A stretch of DNA of 64,000 nt. It comes from Ferrovibrio xuzhouensis (GTDB lineage Bacteria > Pseudomonadota > Alphaproteobacteria > Ferrovibrionales > Ferrovibrionaceae). Shown piece after piece: positions 20,213 to 32,108 of this stretch. The DNA lies in the NCBI RefSeq assembly GCF_042648965.1, contig NZ_JBHRYJ010000001.1, positions 496,001 through 560,000 on the forward strand, read 5' to 3'. The notes beneath the pieces are model-generated. The model did not search any database. It was not told the DNA's origin and saw only the letters and a program-made list of their open reading frames with translations. Numbering within the stretch: the stretch's first letter is position 1; each line of letters opens with the position of its first letter. Both the position numbers and the translations under genes were made by a program.

Positions 20213-21091
20213 TTACTTCTGACGCGCTGTACCGGGCGGCGTGTCGAAATACTTGAAGAATTCCGAATCCGGCGACAGCACCATGGTGGTGTCGTTGTGC
20301 TGCAGGGCCTTCGAGTAAGCCTGCAGCGACCGGTAGAAGGTATAGAATTCGGGGTCCTTGCCGGCCGCATCGGCGAAGATCTTGGTGCGCTGGGCATCAC
20401 CCTCACCACGCAGGATATCGGCCTGCTTGCGCGCCTCGGCCAGCAGCACGGTACGCTGGCGTTCGGCTTCGGCGCGGATCTTCTCGGCCAGCTCGGCGCC
20501 GGTGGCGCGCTGCTCGTTGGCCTCGCGCTGACGCTCGGTCTGCATGCGGCGGAAGATCGCCTGGCTGATCGTGTCGGGGAAGTCGGCCCGCTTGATGCGC
20601 ACGTCGACCACCTCGACGCCGAGCCGCTTGGCGTCATCCTGCAGCGAATTGTAGACCTGCTCCATGGCGCGCGGGCGGTCGCCCGAGATGATGGTCACCG
20701 CATCGAGCTTGCCGAAGGCGCCGCGCAGCGCGTTGGCGACGCTCGGTGCCAGCCGGCCGCGCAGGCCGAACTCGTTGCGGACGGTCTGGTAGAACAGCAG
20801 CGGGTTGACGATGCGATAGCGCACGAAGCTGTCCACCACCAGGCGACGCTGGTCGGTGGTCAGGATTTCCTCGGGCTGGGCGTCGAGGCCGAGAATGCGC
20901 TTGTCGAAGTAGACCACGTCCTGGATGAACGGGATCTTCACGTTCAGGCCCGGTTCGGTGATTACTTCACGCGGATCGCCGAACTGCACCACCAGCGCCT
21001 GCTGCGACTGGTAGACGGTGAACAGCGAGCTCTTGAGCAGGATGCCGGCGGCGACCACGACGACGGCGAGAATGACGAGGGAGCGGTTCAT
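20213..21091 (-). CDS. hflC: Protease modulator HflC
   Basis: SPFH/band-7 inner-membrane protein that forms the large HflKC cage around FtsH; 292 aa. An N-terminal signal anchor (~1-22, SLVILAVVVVAAGILLKS) is followed by the SPFH domain (QSQQALVVQFGDPR, PGLNVKIPF) and a long helical region rich in Glu/Arg/Ala (~185-245). It starts 13 nt after hflK and is followed by degP. Family and partner are clear from both sequence and order. Confidence 0.96.
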   Translation of the reverse strand: MNRSLVILAVVVVAAGILLKSSLFTVYQSQQALVVQFGDPREVITEPGLNVKIPFIQDVVYFDKRILGLDAQPEEILTTDQRRLVVDSFVRYRIVNPLLFYQTVRNEFGLRGRLAPSVANALRGAFGKLDAVTIISGDRPRAMEQVYNSLQDDAKRLGVEVVDVRIKRADFPDTISQAIFRRMQTERQREANEQRATGAELAEKIRAEAERQRTVLLAEARKQADILRGEGDAQRTKIFADAAGKDPEFYTFYRSLQAYSKALQHNDTTMVLSPDSEFFKYFDTPPGTARQK

Positions 21092-21104
21092 GGCGTGTCC
21101 TCCC

Positions 21105-22280
21105 TCAGCGCTTCACGGTCGGAGACGAGGGCGACAGCGAAGACGACGCCGGCGGCTGTTGTGGCATTGCCTTCTGCAGTTCGGTCAGCGGCAGGTAGGG
21201 CACGATGCCCTTGCCGCTCTTCTCGTCGATGATGATCTTGTTGGTGCCCTGCAGGATCTGCTCCATGGTCTCGAGATACATGCGTTTGGCCGTCACTTCC
21301 TTGGCCTGGCGGTACTGCTCGTAGATCTGCGAGAAGCGGCTCGCCTCGCCCTGGGCGTTGGCGATCGCCTCCTGCTTGTAGGCCTCGGCCTGCTGCACGA
21401 TATGCTGCGCTTCGCCGCGGGCGCGCGGGATGATGTCGTTGCGATAGGCTTCCGCCTCGTTCTGGGCACGCTCGCGGTCGGCCTGGGCAGCCTGCACGTC
21501 GCGGAAGGCGTCGATCACCGAAGCCGGCGGCTCGGTGCGCTGCAGGGCGACCTGGGTGATCACCACGCCGGCCTTGTAGTCGTCGAGGACTTTCTGGATC
21601 AGCACCCGGGTATCATTCGCCACCTTGGTGCGGCCGTCGGTCAGGATGAACTGGATGTTGTTCTTGCCGACCACCTCGCGCATGGCGCTTTCGGCGACCT
21701 GCTTGATGGTGCGCGACGGGTCGACCACGTTGAACAGGTATTCGCCGGCGTTCTTCACCTGCCACAGCACGGTGAAGTCGATGTCGACGATATTCTCGTC
21801 ACCGGTCAGCATCAGGCTTTCTTCCGGCACGTCGCGCTGCTGGGTGCCGCCGCGGCCGGCCACGTCGCCGAGACTGCGGAAACCGATTTCCTCGCGGTTG
21901 ACCGTGGTCACCTTGGGCGTCAGCACGCTCTCGATCGGCCAGGGCAGGCGATAGCGCAGGCCCGGCTCGGTCACGGCATGCACCTTGCCGAAGCGCAGCA
22001 CGACGCCCTGTTCGTCGGTATCGACGCGGTAGAAGCCGGTGCCGAACCAGATGGCAATGGCAACCAGGATCAGCAGCAGGATGCCGCGCCCCGAAACGCT
22101 GCCGCCGGGCATGAACTGGCGGAAACGGTCCTGGCTGCGCCGCAGCAGTTCCTCAAGATTGGGAGGATTGGGGCCGCCGCCACCCGAGCCGGACGGGCCG
22201 TTGCCGCGTGGTCCCTGTCCCCAGGGCCCCCGACCGCCACCACCGCCTTGCCAACCCCCACCTTGATTGCTCCAGGGCAT
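21105..22280 (-). CDS. hflK: FtsH protease activity modulator HflK
   Basis: Partner of HflC, 391 aa. The cytoplasmic N-terminus (~1-65) is Gly/Pro/Arg-rich (PWSNQGGGWQGGGGGRGPW), as usual in HflK, then one membrane segment (GRGILLLILVAIAIWFGTG), the SPFH domain (DTDEQGVVLRFGK, PGLRYRLPWPIE), and a helical region. I start at the ATG at 22280 because the Gly-rich N-terminus begins there; the open frame further upstream has no family similarity. First gene of hflK-hflC-degP, divergent from mrp with a 232-bp gap that holds both promoters. Confidence 0.95.
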   Translation of the reverse strand: MPWSNQGGGWQGGGGGRGPWGQGPRGNGPSGSGGGGPNPPNLEELLRRSQDRFRQFMPGGSVSGRGILLLILVAIAIWFGTGFYRVDTDEQGVVLRFGKVHAVTEPGLRYRLPWPIESVLTPKVTTVNREEIGFRSLGDVAGRGGTQQRDVPEESLMLTGDENIVDIDFTVLWQVKNAGEYLFNVVDPSRTIKQVAESAMREVVGKNNIQFILTDGRTKVANDTRVLIQKVLDDYKAGVVITQVALQRTEPPASVIDAFRDVQAAQADRERAQNEAEAYRNDIIPRARGEAQHIVQQAEAYKQEAIANAQGEASRFSQIYEQYRQAKEVTAKRMYLETMEQILQGTNKIIIDEKSGKGIVPYLPLTELQKAMPQQPPASSSLSPSSPTVKR

Positions 22281-22512
22281 CCTACCGTCCTTCTTCGTTC
22301 TTTTTGGTGATAACCCGCATATTACGGGTCGTCCCTGCCCGGATGACTGGGCCCGGGCCGTCAGATGACCGACCGGACGGTCATCCGCCAACCTGCCTTT
22401 TTTTCCGGCGAATTGCCCGGTCCGGCCCGCCGCGATATATGAGGCAGCTGGCCGGTCCTGCACCGCACAGACAACTGCTGACAATATTGGAACGTTTACA
22501 GGGATTTCAAGC

Positions 22513-23733
22513 ATGACCGGGGTTACGGAAGCGCAAGTTCTCGATGCGCTGCGACACGTCGCTGATGCCGAGCGGGGCGGAAACGTCGTCGATCTGGGCA
22601 TGATCAGCGGTCTGGTGGTCAAGGGCAGCAACATCGGCTTCGTGCTTGAGGTCGATCCGAAAGACGGCGCAGCCAAGGAACCTTTGCGCCGGGCCTGCGA
22701 GCAGGCGGTCGCCGCCCTGCCCGGGGTGACCTCCGCCACCGTGGTGATGACCGCCGAACGGGCCGGCAAGGGCAATGCTGCGCCCCGCCCGGCCGCTGCC
22801 ACCCATAACCATGCCCACGACCACGATCATCATGGCCATGACCACAGCCATGGCCCGGCCGCCGGGCGCGGCAGCCCCAATGCGGGTGCGGCCCCCGGTA
22901 CAGCCCCTGGCGCCCCGCCCCAGGTCGGCCAGAAGCCGGCGATCCCGGGCATCAAGTCGATCATCGCCGTCGCCTCGGGCAAGGGCGGCGTCGGCAAGTC
23001 GACCACCGCGGTCAACCTGGCGCTGGCCCTGTCGCAGTCCGGGCTGAAGGTCGGGCTGCTGGATGCCGATATCTACGGCCCGTCGATCCCGCGCATGATG
23101 GGGATTTCCGGCAAGCCACATTCGCCGGACGGCAAGCACCTGCATCCGATGCAGGGCTGGGGCATCCCGACCATGTCGATGGGATACCTGGTGGCCGAGG
23201 ACACGCCGATGATCTGGCGCGGCCCGATGGTGATGAGCGCGCTGGAACAGATGCTGCGCGACGTGTCCTGGGGCGAACTCGACGTGCTGGTCTGCGACCT
23301 GCCGCCGGGCACCGGCGACGCCCAGCTCACCATGGCCCAGCGCGTGCCGCTGGCCGGCGCAGTGATCGTCTCGACGCCGCAGGACATCGCGCTGCTGGAT
23401 GCCCGCAAGGGGCTGAACATGTTCCGCCGCGTCGACGTCCCGGTGTTCGGCATCATCGAGAACATGAGCTATTTCTGCTGTCCGAACTGCGGCCACCGCA
23501 GCGACATCTTCGCCCATGGCGGCGCCCAGAAGACGGCAAAGGAGCTCGGCGTCGACTTCCTCGGCGAGCTGCCGCTCAACATCGCGATCCGCGAGACCTC
23601 GGATAGCGGCCAGCCGATCGTCGCCAGCCAGCCCGACAGCGACGAGGCCAAGGCCTATCGCGCCATCGCCGCGAAAGTGGCCGCCAAGCTGGCCGGCGCA
23701 CCGGCCACGGGACCGCGCATCGTCGTCGAGTAA
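22513..23733 (+). CDS. apbC: Iron-sulfur cluster carrier protein Mrp/ApbC (P-loop NTPase)
   Basis: Cytosolic ATPase that binds and transfers Fe-S clusters; 406 aa. An N-terminal MIP18/DUF59 domain (residues ~5-80) is followed by a His-rich linker (~97-114, with HDHDHHGHDHSHG), a Pro/Ala spacer, then the NTPase core with deviant Walker A GKGGVGKST (~157-165), and the cluster-binding CPNC pair in FCCPNCGHRSD (~322-331). The His-rich insert is not part of the core family. Start ATG at 22513 with AGGGAT upstream. It is divergent from hflK and convergent with the MsrQ-like gene. The name mrp is also used. Confidence 0.93.
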   Translation: MTGVTEAQVLDALRHVADAERGGNVVDLGMISGLVVKGSNIGFVLEVDPKDGAAKEPLRRACEQAVAALPGVTSATVVMTAERAGKGNAAPRPAAATHNHAHDHDHHGHDHSHGPAAGRGSPNAGAAPGTAPGAPPQVGQKPAIPGIKSIIAVASGKGGVGKSTTAVNLALALSQSGLKVGLLDADIYGPSIPRMMGISGKPHSPDGKHLHPMQGWGIPTMSMGYLVAEDTPMIWRGPMVMSALEQMLRDVSWGELDVLVCDLPPGTGDAQLTMAQRVPLAGAVIVSTPQDIALLDARKGLNMFRRVDVPVFGIIENMSYFCCPNCGHRSDIFAHGGAQKTAKELGVDFLGELPLNIAIRETSDSGQPIVASQPDSDEAKAYRAIAAKVAAKLAGAPATGPRIVVE

Positions 23734-23742
23734 GGCGATCCG

Positions 23743-24642
23743 CTAGGCGGCCGGGGCGCGCCGGCGCTGCGCTGCCCTTGCAGGCGGCGCGCGGCGCGGC
23801 TGCGCCCATCGCGGCAGCGCCGGCAGCCGGCCGGGCACCCGCAGCCAGGCCAGCACCGCGACCAGCAGGCCGCTGCCCGCCACCCACCAGGCCGGCGCAA
23901 TGCGGTAGGCGAACTGCAGGTTGGCCTCCAGCACCCGTTCGGCCGGAATCTGGGTGAAGACCGCATACCAGCCGTATTCGAGGCCACCGGCGACCAGTCC
24001 GGCCAGCACGGCGAGGATCGCCGCCTGCCACGGCCGGTCCATGATCTTGAACGGAAAGGCGGCGCGGTAGCCGAGTTCCCAGGCGAGAAAGCCCATGAAC
24101 ACGAAGGGCGTCGTCATGTCGCGCTTGATGCTCTGCAGCAGGAAGTGCACGACCGCCAGCACGGCGATGACATAGACGATGCGGTGCAGCCGCTGCCAGT
24201 TGCGGCCGCCCATGCGGCGGATCATGCCATCAGTGGAGGTGATGCCGAGCGCCACCAGGCCGAGGACCGCGACGAAGCCGATGGTGAGATAAAAGCGGCT
24301 GACGATCTCGTGCACCACCTTGGGCAGCATCCAGGCCTCGCTCGCGGTATAGAGCGTCAGGTGCAGCAGGGCATAGCACATGGCGGCGACGCCGATCTGC
24401 CGGCGCAGCATGACCAGCTTCGGCCAGCGCAGCAGGCGGCGGAACGGCGTGACCGCCAGGGTGACCAGGATCAGCCGCACCGCCCATTGCCCGGCCTGGT
24501 GGATCGCCTCGTCATAGGGGCGCGCACCGAGCATGCCGGCCAGGGCCTGCGCGGCCAGCCAGAGCGCCGGCAGGCACAGCAGGATGAAGCAGGTCAGTTT
24601 GAAAGGCGACAGCGCGCCGTTGCGTTCGGTCCAGGGCAACAT
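23743..24642 (-). CDS. msrQ: MsrQ-like haem b membrane protein (ferric reductase-like transmembrane domain)
   Basis: Predicted inner-membrane cytochrome b that passes electrons to the periplasmic methionine sulfoxide reductase MsrP; 299 aa. The conserved part (~10-215) has about six membrane segments with haem-ligand-type His in MCYALLHLTLY and NWQRLHRIVYVIAVLAVVHFLL. The protein is longer than typical MsrQ (about 200-220 aa): after residue ~215 there are further hydrophobic segments and a basic Pro/Arg-rich tail. No msrP lies beside it, so the partner must be elsewhere or different. Start ATG at 24642; an upstream ATG at 24666 is possible. It is convergent with apbC. Confidence 0.82.
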   Translation of the reverse strand: MLPWTERNGALSPFKLTCFILLCLPALWLAAQALAGMLGARPYDEAIHQAGQWAVRLILVTLAVTPFRRLLRWPKLVMLRRQIGVAAMCYALLHLTLYTASEAWMLPKVVHEIVSRFYLTIGFVAVLGLVALGITSTDGMIRRMGGRNWQRLHRIVYVIAVLAVVHFLLQSIKRDMTTPFVFMGFLAWELGYRAAFPFKIMDRPWQAAILAVLAGLVAGGLEYGWYAVFTQIPAERVLEANLQFAYRIAPAWWVAGSGLLVAVLAWLRVPGRLPALPRWAQPRRAPPARAAQRRRAPAA

Positions 24643-24740
24643 GGGGGCAATCCGTGGGGAAACCATGGGGTCAAACTGGCCCGTCGGCGGGCCGGCGACA
24701 AATAACAAAACCGTGCAGTGCAGCAAAAGGCAAAAGAAAA

Positions 24741-24763
24741 CGGCGCCGGTGTGACCGGCGCCG
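24741..24763 (-). terminator. Intrinsic terminator after ppdK
   Basis: A 10-bp perfect stem CGGCGCCGGT/ACCGGCGCCG with a 3-nt loop, followed on the minus strand by TTTTCTTTTGCC. It lies 34 nt past the ppdK stop and ends glyQ-glyS-ppdK transcription. Confidence 0.88.
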
Positions 24764-24796
24764 CGTCTCACGGATCGGTGATCGACCCTTGGGCGA

Positions 24797-27709
<2,913 letters not shown>

Positions 27710-27716
27710 GGCTGTT

Positions 27717-29804
27717 TTACCCCTCGATCTGGGAAAATTCGGCGATGCGGTCCATGCTTCCGGCAACGGCGGAAAGCAAACTCAAACGGTTGCGACGGAT
27801 CGCGGCGTCGTCGGCATTGACCGTGACGCGCTCGAAGAAGGCGTCGACGGGCTGACGCAACCGCGCAAGTGTGGCGAGATAATGGCGGAAATCCGCCTCA
27901 TCCTGAGTCTTTCCTGTGGCCGCGCGGCCGAATTCGGCCAGCGCCGCCACCAGCAGGCGCTCTTCCTCGACGGTAATCAGCTTGCCGTCGACCTCGCCGA
28001 GCGTCAGCTCCGGCGTCTTTTTCATCTCGGCGCGCACGATGTTGTTGGCGCGGCGATAGGCGACCAGCAGGTTGCCGCCGTCTTCCTCCATCAGGAAGCG
28101 GCCCAAGGCCTCGACCTTGGCCAGCACGCGGACAATGTCGTCATCGCCACCCTTGGCGAAGACCGCGGCCAGCAGGTCGTGGCGCACGCCCTGCTCGCGC
28201 AGATGCACCTTCAGGCGGTCGACGAAGAACTGCAGCAGTTCCTCGACCGGATCGCGGCTGCTGCCATCCTTGTTCGGGGCGGCCTGCACGACCTGCAGCG
28301 ACAGGGCCGAGCGGAACAACGGCCTGAGCGGCAGCGACAGTTTATTCTCGATCACCAGCCGGATCACGCCGAGCGCGGCACGGCGCAGCGCATAGGGGTC
28401 CTTCGAGCCGGTCGGCTTCTCGTCGATGGCGAAGAACCCGGCCAGCGTATCGATCTTGTCGGCCAGCGCGACGGCAACGGCGACCGGTTCCGACGGGCAG
28501 CGATCACCGGGACCCTGCGGCGCGTAATGCTGGGCGATGGCGCCGGCCACCGCCGCGGGCTCGCCGTCATGCAGCGCGTAATAGCGGCCCATGATGCCCT
28601 GCAGTTCGGGGAATTCGCCGACCAGGCCGCTGACCAGATCGGCCTTGGCCAGATGCGCGGCGCGGCGCGCCTGCTGGGCATCGGCGCCGGTGGACGTGGC
28701 GATCTCGTAGGCCAGGCGCTCGACGCGTTCCACCTTCTGCGCCACGGTGCCGAGCTTCGCGTGGAAGACGATGTCCTTCAGCGCCGGCAGGCGGCTTTCC
28801 AGCGTGGTCTTGCGATCCTGGTCCCAGAAGAACTTGGCATCCGACAGGCGGGCGTTGAGCACGCGTTCGTTGCCGGCGATCACCTGCTTGCCGCCATCGT
28901 TGGTCAGCGTGTTGGCGACGATCACGAAACGCGGCGCCAGCGCGCCATCCTGCGTATTCAGCGCGAAATACTTCTGGTGCGCCCGCATGGTGGTGGTCAG
29001 CACCTCGCGCGGCACCGCCATGTAATCCTGCGGAATGGCGCCGAGCAGCACCACCGGCTGTTCGACCAGGCCGGTCACTTCGTCGGCGAGCCCGGGATCG
29101 TCGACCAGTACCAGCCCCTCGTTGCCGGCAGCATGCTCCGCGTCTTTCAGTACCGCGGCGCGGCGCAGGGCGAAATCGGGCTCGACATAGGCGGCGCGCA
29201 GGCGGCGCAGGTAATCGGCGGCATCGCGCACGGCAAAGCGCTCGGGCGCCATGAAGCGATGGCCGCAGGTCTCGTCGCCGGCCGTCAGATGGCCGAACCT
29301 GAACGGCACGACCTGGCCCTCGAAGACGCAGAGGATCGAATGCAGCGGCCGCACCCAGCGCAGGGCGTTGCTGCCCCAGCGCATCGACTTCGGCCATGGC
29401 AGGGCGGCCAGCGCGTCGGGCAGGATCGTTTCCAGCACGGCAGTGGTGGCAGTGCCCTTCTTCTCGACCACGGCGAACCAGAACTCGCCCTTGCCGGTAT
29501 CGCGCTTCTCGCAAAGGTCGAGCGAGGCAAGCCCGGCCGAGCGCAGGAAGCCCTGCACGGCGGCATCGGGCGAGCCGACGCGCGGGCCCTTCTTTTCTTC
29601 CTTCAGGTCCGGCTGGCTGCGCGGCAGGCCCTTCACCACCAGCGCCAGGCGGCGCGGCGTGACATAAGCTTCGTGGCCTTCGACGGCGAGGCCGGCCTTC
29701 TTCAGGCCGTCCAGCACCAGCCGGGCCAGATCCTCCGCGGCGCGCTGCTGCATGCGCGCGGGGATTTCCTCGGACTGCAGTTCGAGCAGCAGTTCGCCCA
29801 GCAT
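27717..29804 (-). CDS. glyS: Glycyl-tRNA synthetase, beta subunit
   Basis: Subunit of the heterotetrameric bacterial glycyl-tRNA synthetase; binds tRNA. 695 aa, normal length. The N-terminus LGELLLELQSEEIPARMQ is typical, and the C-terminal part contains a DALR-like anticodon-binding region. I start at 29804, which is 1 nt after the glyQ stop; the ATG at 29834 would overlap glyQ by 29 nt and add MAIMPARAPE, unlike the family. Second gene of glyQ-glyS-ppdK, an arrangement seen in many alphaproteobacteria. Confidence 0.96.
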   Translation of the reverse strand: MLGELLLELQSEEIPARMQQRAAEDLARLVLDGLKKAGLAVEGHEAYVTPRRLALVVKGLPRSQPDLKEEKKGPRVGSPDAAVQGFLRSAGLASLDLCEKRDTGKGEFWFAVVEKKGTATTAVLETILPDALAALPWPKSMRWGSNALRWVRPLHSILCVFEGQVVPFRFGHLTAGDETCGHRFMAPERFAVRDAADYLRRLRAAYVEPDFALRRAAVLKDAEHAAGNEGLVLVDDPGLADEVTGLVEQPVVLLGAIPQDYMAVPREVLTTTMRAHQKYFALNTQDGALAPRFVIVANTLTNDGGKQVIAGNERVLNARLSDAKFFWDQDRKTTLESRLPALKDIVFHAKLGTVAQKVERVERLAYEIATSTGADAQQARRAAHLAKADLVSGLVGEFPELQGIMGRYYALHDGEPAAVAGAIAQHYAPQGPGDRCPSEPVAVAVALADKIDTLAGFFAIDEKPTGSKDPYALRRAALGVIRLVIENKLSLPLRPLFRSALSLQVVQAAPNKDGSSRDPVEELLQFFVDRLKVHLREQGVRHDLLAAVFAKGGDDDIVRVLAKVEALGRFLMEEDGGNLLVAYRRANNIVRAEMKKTPELTLGEVDGKLITVEEERLLVAALAEFGRAATGKTQDEADFRHYLATLARLRQPVDAFFERVTVNADDAAIRRNRLSLLSAVAGSMDRIAEFSQIEG

Positions 29805-29805
29805 C

Positions 29806-30699
29806 TCAGGCGCCCTCGCCGGCATTATGGCCACGCGATTTCAGCCACTGGCCGCAGCAGGCCTTGGCCATGGCGCGTACCCGGCCGATATACGCGGCGC
29901 GTTCGGTGACGCTGATGACGCCGCGGGCATCCAGCAGGTTGAAGGTGTGGCTGGCTTTCATGCACTGATCATAGGCCGGCAGCGCGAGGCCGGCGGTGAT
30001 CAGCTTCTGACATTCCTGCTCGACATCGGCGAAGCGGCGGAACAGCTGCTCGGTATCGGCATGTTCGAAATTGTAGGCGGAGAACTCGCGTTCGGCCTGG
30101 TGAAACACCTCGCCGTATTTCACGCCGCGGCCGTTGAAGTCGAGGTCGTAGACGCTGTTCCTGCCCTGGATGTACATGGCCAGGCGCTCGAGGCCGTAGG
30201 TGATCTCGGCCGCAACCGGGTCGCAGTCGAAGCCGCCGACCTGCTGGAAATAGGTGAACTGCGTCACCTCCATGCCGTCGCACCAGACTTCCCAGCCGAG
30301 CCCCCAGGCGCCGAGCGTCGGGCTTTCCCAGTCGTCCTCGACGAAGCGGATGTCGTGGCGCTTGTGGTCGATGCCAATGGCGGCCAGCGAGCCGAGATAG
30401 AGGTCGAGCACGTTGTCCGGGCTCGGCTTCAGGATCACCTGGAACTGGTAGTAATGCTGCAACCGGTTCGGGTTGTCGCCATAGCGGCCGTCCTTCGGCC
30501 GCCGCGACGGCTGCACATAGGCGGCGCTCCACGGCTCGGGGCCGAGGGCACGCAGGGTGGTGGCGGGATGGAACGTGCCCGCACCGACTTCCATGTCGTA
30601 GGGCTGCAACAGCAGGCAGCCCTGCCGGGCCCAGTAGGTCTGAAGCGTGAGGATCAGATCCTGAAACGACGAAGCCGCGGCAATTCCGGTGGGCGCCAT
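29806..30699 (-). CDS. glyQ: Glycyl-tRNA synthetase, alpha subunit
   Basis: Catalytic subunit that activates glycine; class II synthetase; 297 aa, the standard size. Characteristic segments include FQDLILTLQTYWARQGCLLLQPYDMEVGAGTFHPAT (split here: YWARQGCLLLQPYD and GAGTFHPATTLRALGP), YVQPSRRPKDGRYG and GWEVWCDGMEVTQFTYFQQ. Start ATG at 30699. First gene of the operon; its promoter lies in the 137-bp gap 30700-30836. Confidence 0.97.
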   Translation of the reverse strand: MAPTGIAAASSFQDLILTLQTYWARQGCLLLQPYDMEVGAGTFHPATTLRALGPEPWSAAYVQPSRRPKDGRYGDNPNRLQHYYQFQVILKPSPDNVLDLYLGSLAAIGIDHKRHDIRFVEDDWESPTLGAWGLGWEVWCDGMEVTQFTYFQQVGGFDCDPVAAEITYGLERLAMYIQGRNSVYDLDFNGRGVKYGEVFHQAEREFSAYNFEHADTEQLFRRFADVEQECQKLITAGLALPAYDQCMKASHTFNLLDARGVISVTERAAYIGRVRAMAKACCGQWLKSRGHNAGEGA

Positions 30700-30836
30700 C
30701 GTAAGGTCCTCTGCGCTCTCGCCTTTGCGTCGGTCGGGGTGGGTCGAAATCGGGGCGGACCTTACCCACCACCCGGCATGGGGTCAAGGGACTGGACAGC
30801 GCGCTCCCAAGACCCTGCCTGATGCGGATTTCCGCG

Positions 30837-31079
30837 TCAGGCCGCCGGGTACGGACAATCGCCGCGACCGCAGGACCGGGCGGTCGATTCGGCCACATAG
30901 GTGCCGCAGACCGGGCAGGCCGTCATGTCCTCAGCCCGCATTTGCGCGGGAGCCTGGGGCTGGCTGTCCGGACGGGCCTCGGGCCGGGGGGCAGGCTGGC
31001 CGCCGCGCGGCCGGTTGACGTAGCGAAAGCCGTACCACACGCCGGTAATGATCAGACTCAGCAACAGGAATTTAAGCAT
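30837..31079 (-). CDS. Small membrane-anchored zinc-ribbon protein (PP0621-like)
   Basis: 80 aa protein of unknown function. An N-terminal membrane segment (residues ~3-19, FLLLSLIITGVWYGF) is followed by a Pro/Arg/Gln-rich linker (~24-48) and a C-terminal zinc-ribbon-like motif, CPVCGTYV then CGRGDC. This layout resembles the PP0621 family of short proteins. It is cytoplasm-facing by the positive-inside pattern (RYVNRPR after the helix). It lies between glyQ and the tRNA methyltransferase gene on the same strand. The two Cys pairs suggest one Zn2+; no function is known. Confidence 0.75.
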   Translation of the reverse strand: MLKFLLLSLIITGVWYGFRYVNRPRGGQPAPRPEARPDSQPQAPAQMRAEDMTACPVCGTYVAESTARSCGRGDCPYPAA

Positions 31080-31202
31080 GGCAGGCGGGAATCCGGGGCT
31101 GGCAGGGGGAACGGGCAGCGAGGCCTAGCCGGATAGTGAAACCTGCCCGCCGGTCTCGCAAGGGTCGGCCCGGGCGCGGAGCGGTCAGCCGGGCCAGTCA
31201 AG

Positions 31203-31979
31203 TCAGCCAGGAAAGGCCGCCCCGCTGCGCAGCATGGCGTCGACCGCAGGAACATAGCCGCCGTCCGCGCCGTGCAGCACCAGGCCCGGCGCCAGTTCCA
31301 GCGGCGCCCGGCTGCCTTTCACCGCGCTGACGATGATGCGCTTGGCGGCCTCGCCCTGCCGCGATTGCAGCGGCACGATGCGGATGCCGCCGGCCTTGCT
31401 GCCGAAAGCTTGCAGGATGTCGGCCAGCCTTTCGGCCTTGTGGATCAGGGTCAGCCGGCCGCCGGGTTTCGCATGACGCAGCATCGCCGCGATCCACTGG
31501 GGAAGATCGGCCTCGCCGCTTTCGCTGCGTGCGGTGGCGCGTCCTGCATGGGGCGAAGCACGATGGCGCGCGGTATCGAAATAGGGCGGGTTGGCGAAGA
31601 CCTGGTCATAGCTGTTGGGCGTGATGCCGGCGACGCGACGGCGAAGATCGCCGGCGACGACGCGCAGGCGATCCTCCAGACCGTTGGCCGCGATATTGCG
31701 CGCCGCCAGCGCCACCAGATCGGGCTGGATCTCGATGCCGTCGACGGCAATGCCCGGCAGCCTTGCGGCCAGACAGAGCATGCCGACGCCGCTGCCCGCC
31801 CCCAGTTCCAGCACCGCCTGGCCACGTTTTGCCGGCACCGCGGCAGCCAGCATGACCGCATCGGCGGTGGCGCGCTGGCCGCGGCGCGGCTGCTCGATCA
31901 GTATGCGTCCGCCCAGCAGGGCATCGCGGGTATGATCGGGGCGGGTATGATCCGGGCGGGTCTGTTCGGCTGCGGTCAT
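31203..31979 (-). CDS. SAM-dependent methyltransferase, TrmN6/YfiC-like (tRNA1(Val) A37 N6-methyltransferase)
   Basis: Predicted adenine N6-methyltransferase, 258 aa. The SAM-binding motif ELGAGSGVGMLCLAARLPG is at ~55-73, an acidic residue ends the second strand (DGIEIQPDLVALA), and the catalytic NPPY motif is in VFANPPYFD (~130-138), as in enzymes that methylate exocyclic amino groups. An N-terminal segment RILIEQPRRGQRATADAVMLA is typical of the TrmN6 group. The tail is short. It is divergent from the polyprenyl synthase. Substrate assignment comes from family resemblance only. Confidence 0.82.
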   Translation of the reverse strand: MTAAEQTRPDHTRPDHTRDALLGGRILIEQPRRGQRATADAVMLAAAVPAKRGQAVLELGAGSGVGMLCLAARLPGIAVDGIEIQPDLVALAARNIAANGLEDRLRVVAGDLRRRVAGITPNSYDQVFANPPYFDTARHRASPHAGRATARSESGEADLPQWIAAMLRHAKPGGRLTLIHKAERLADILQAFGSKAGGIRIVPLQSRQGEAAKRIIVSAVKGSRAPLELAPGLVLHGADGGYVPAVDAMLRSGAAFPG

Positions 31980-32108
31980 GCGGGGGCTGTCATATGCAGG
32001 CAGGTCGTGACTTTCGAAAGATCGTGGTCACATCCGGAAGAGGGCCGGCCGGGCGGCGCTTGACCGGCCTAGTCATCCCACTATGCTCCAGCCGTAACGT
32101 TGAACACA

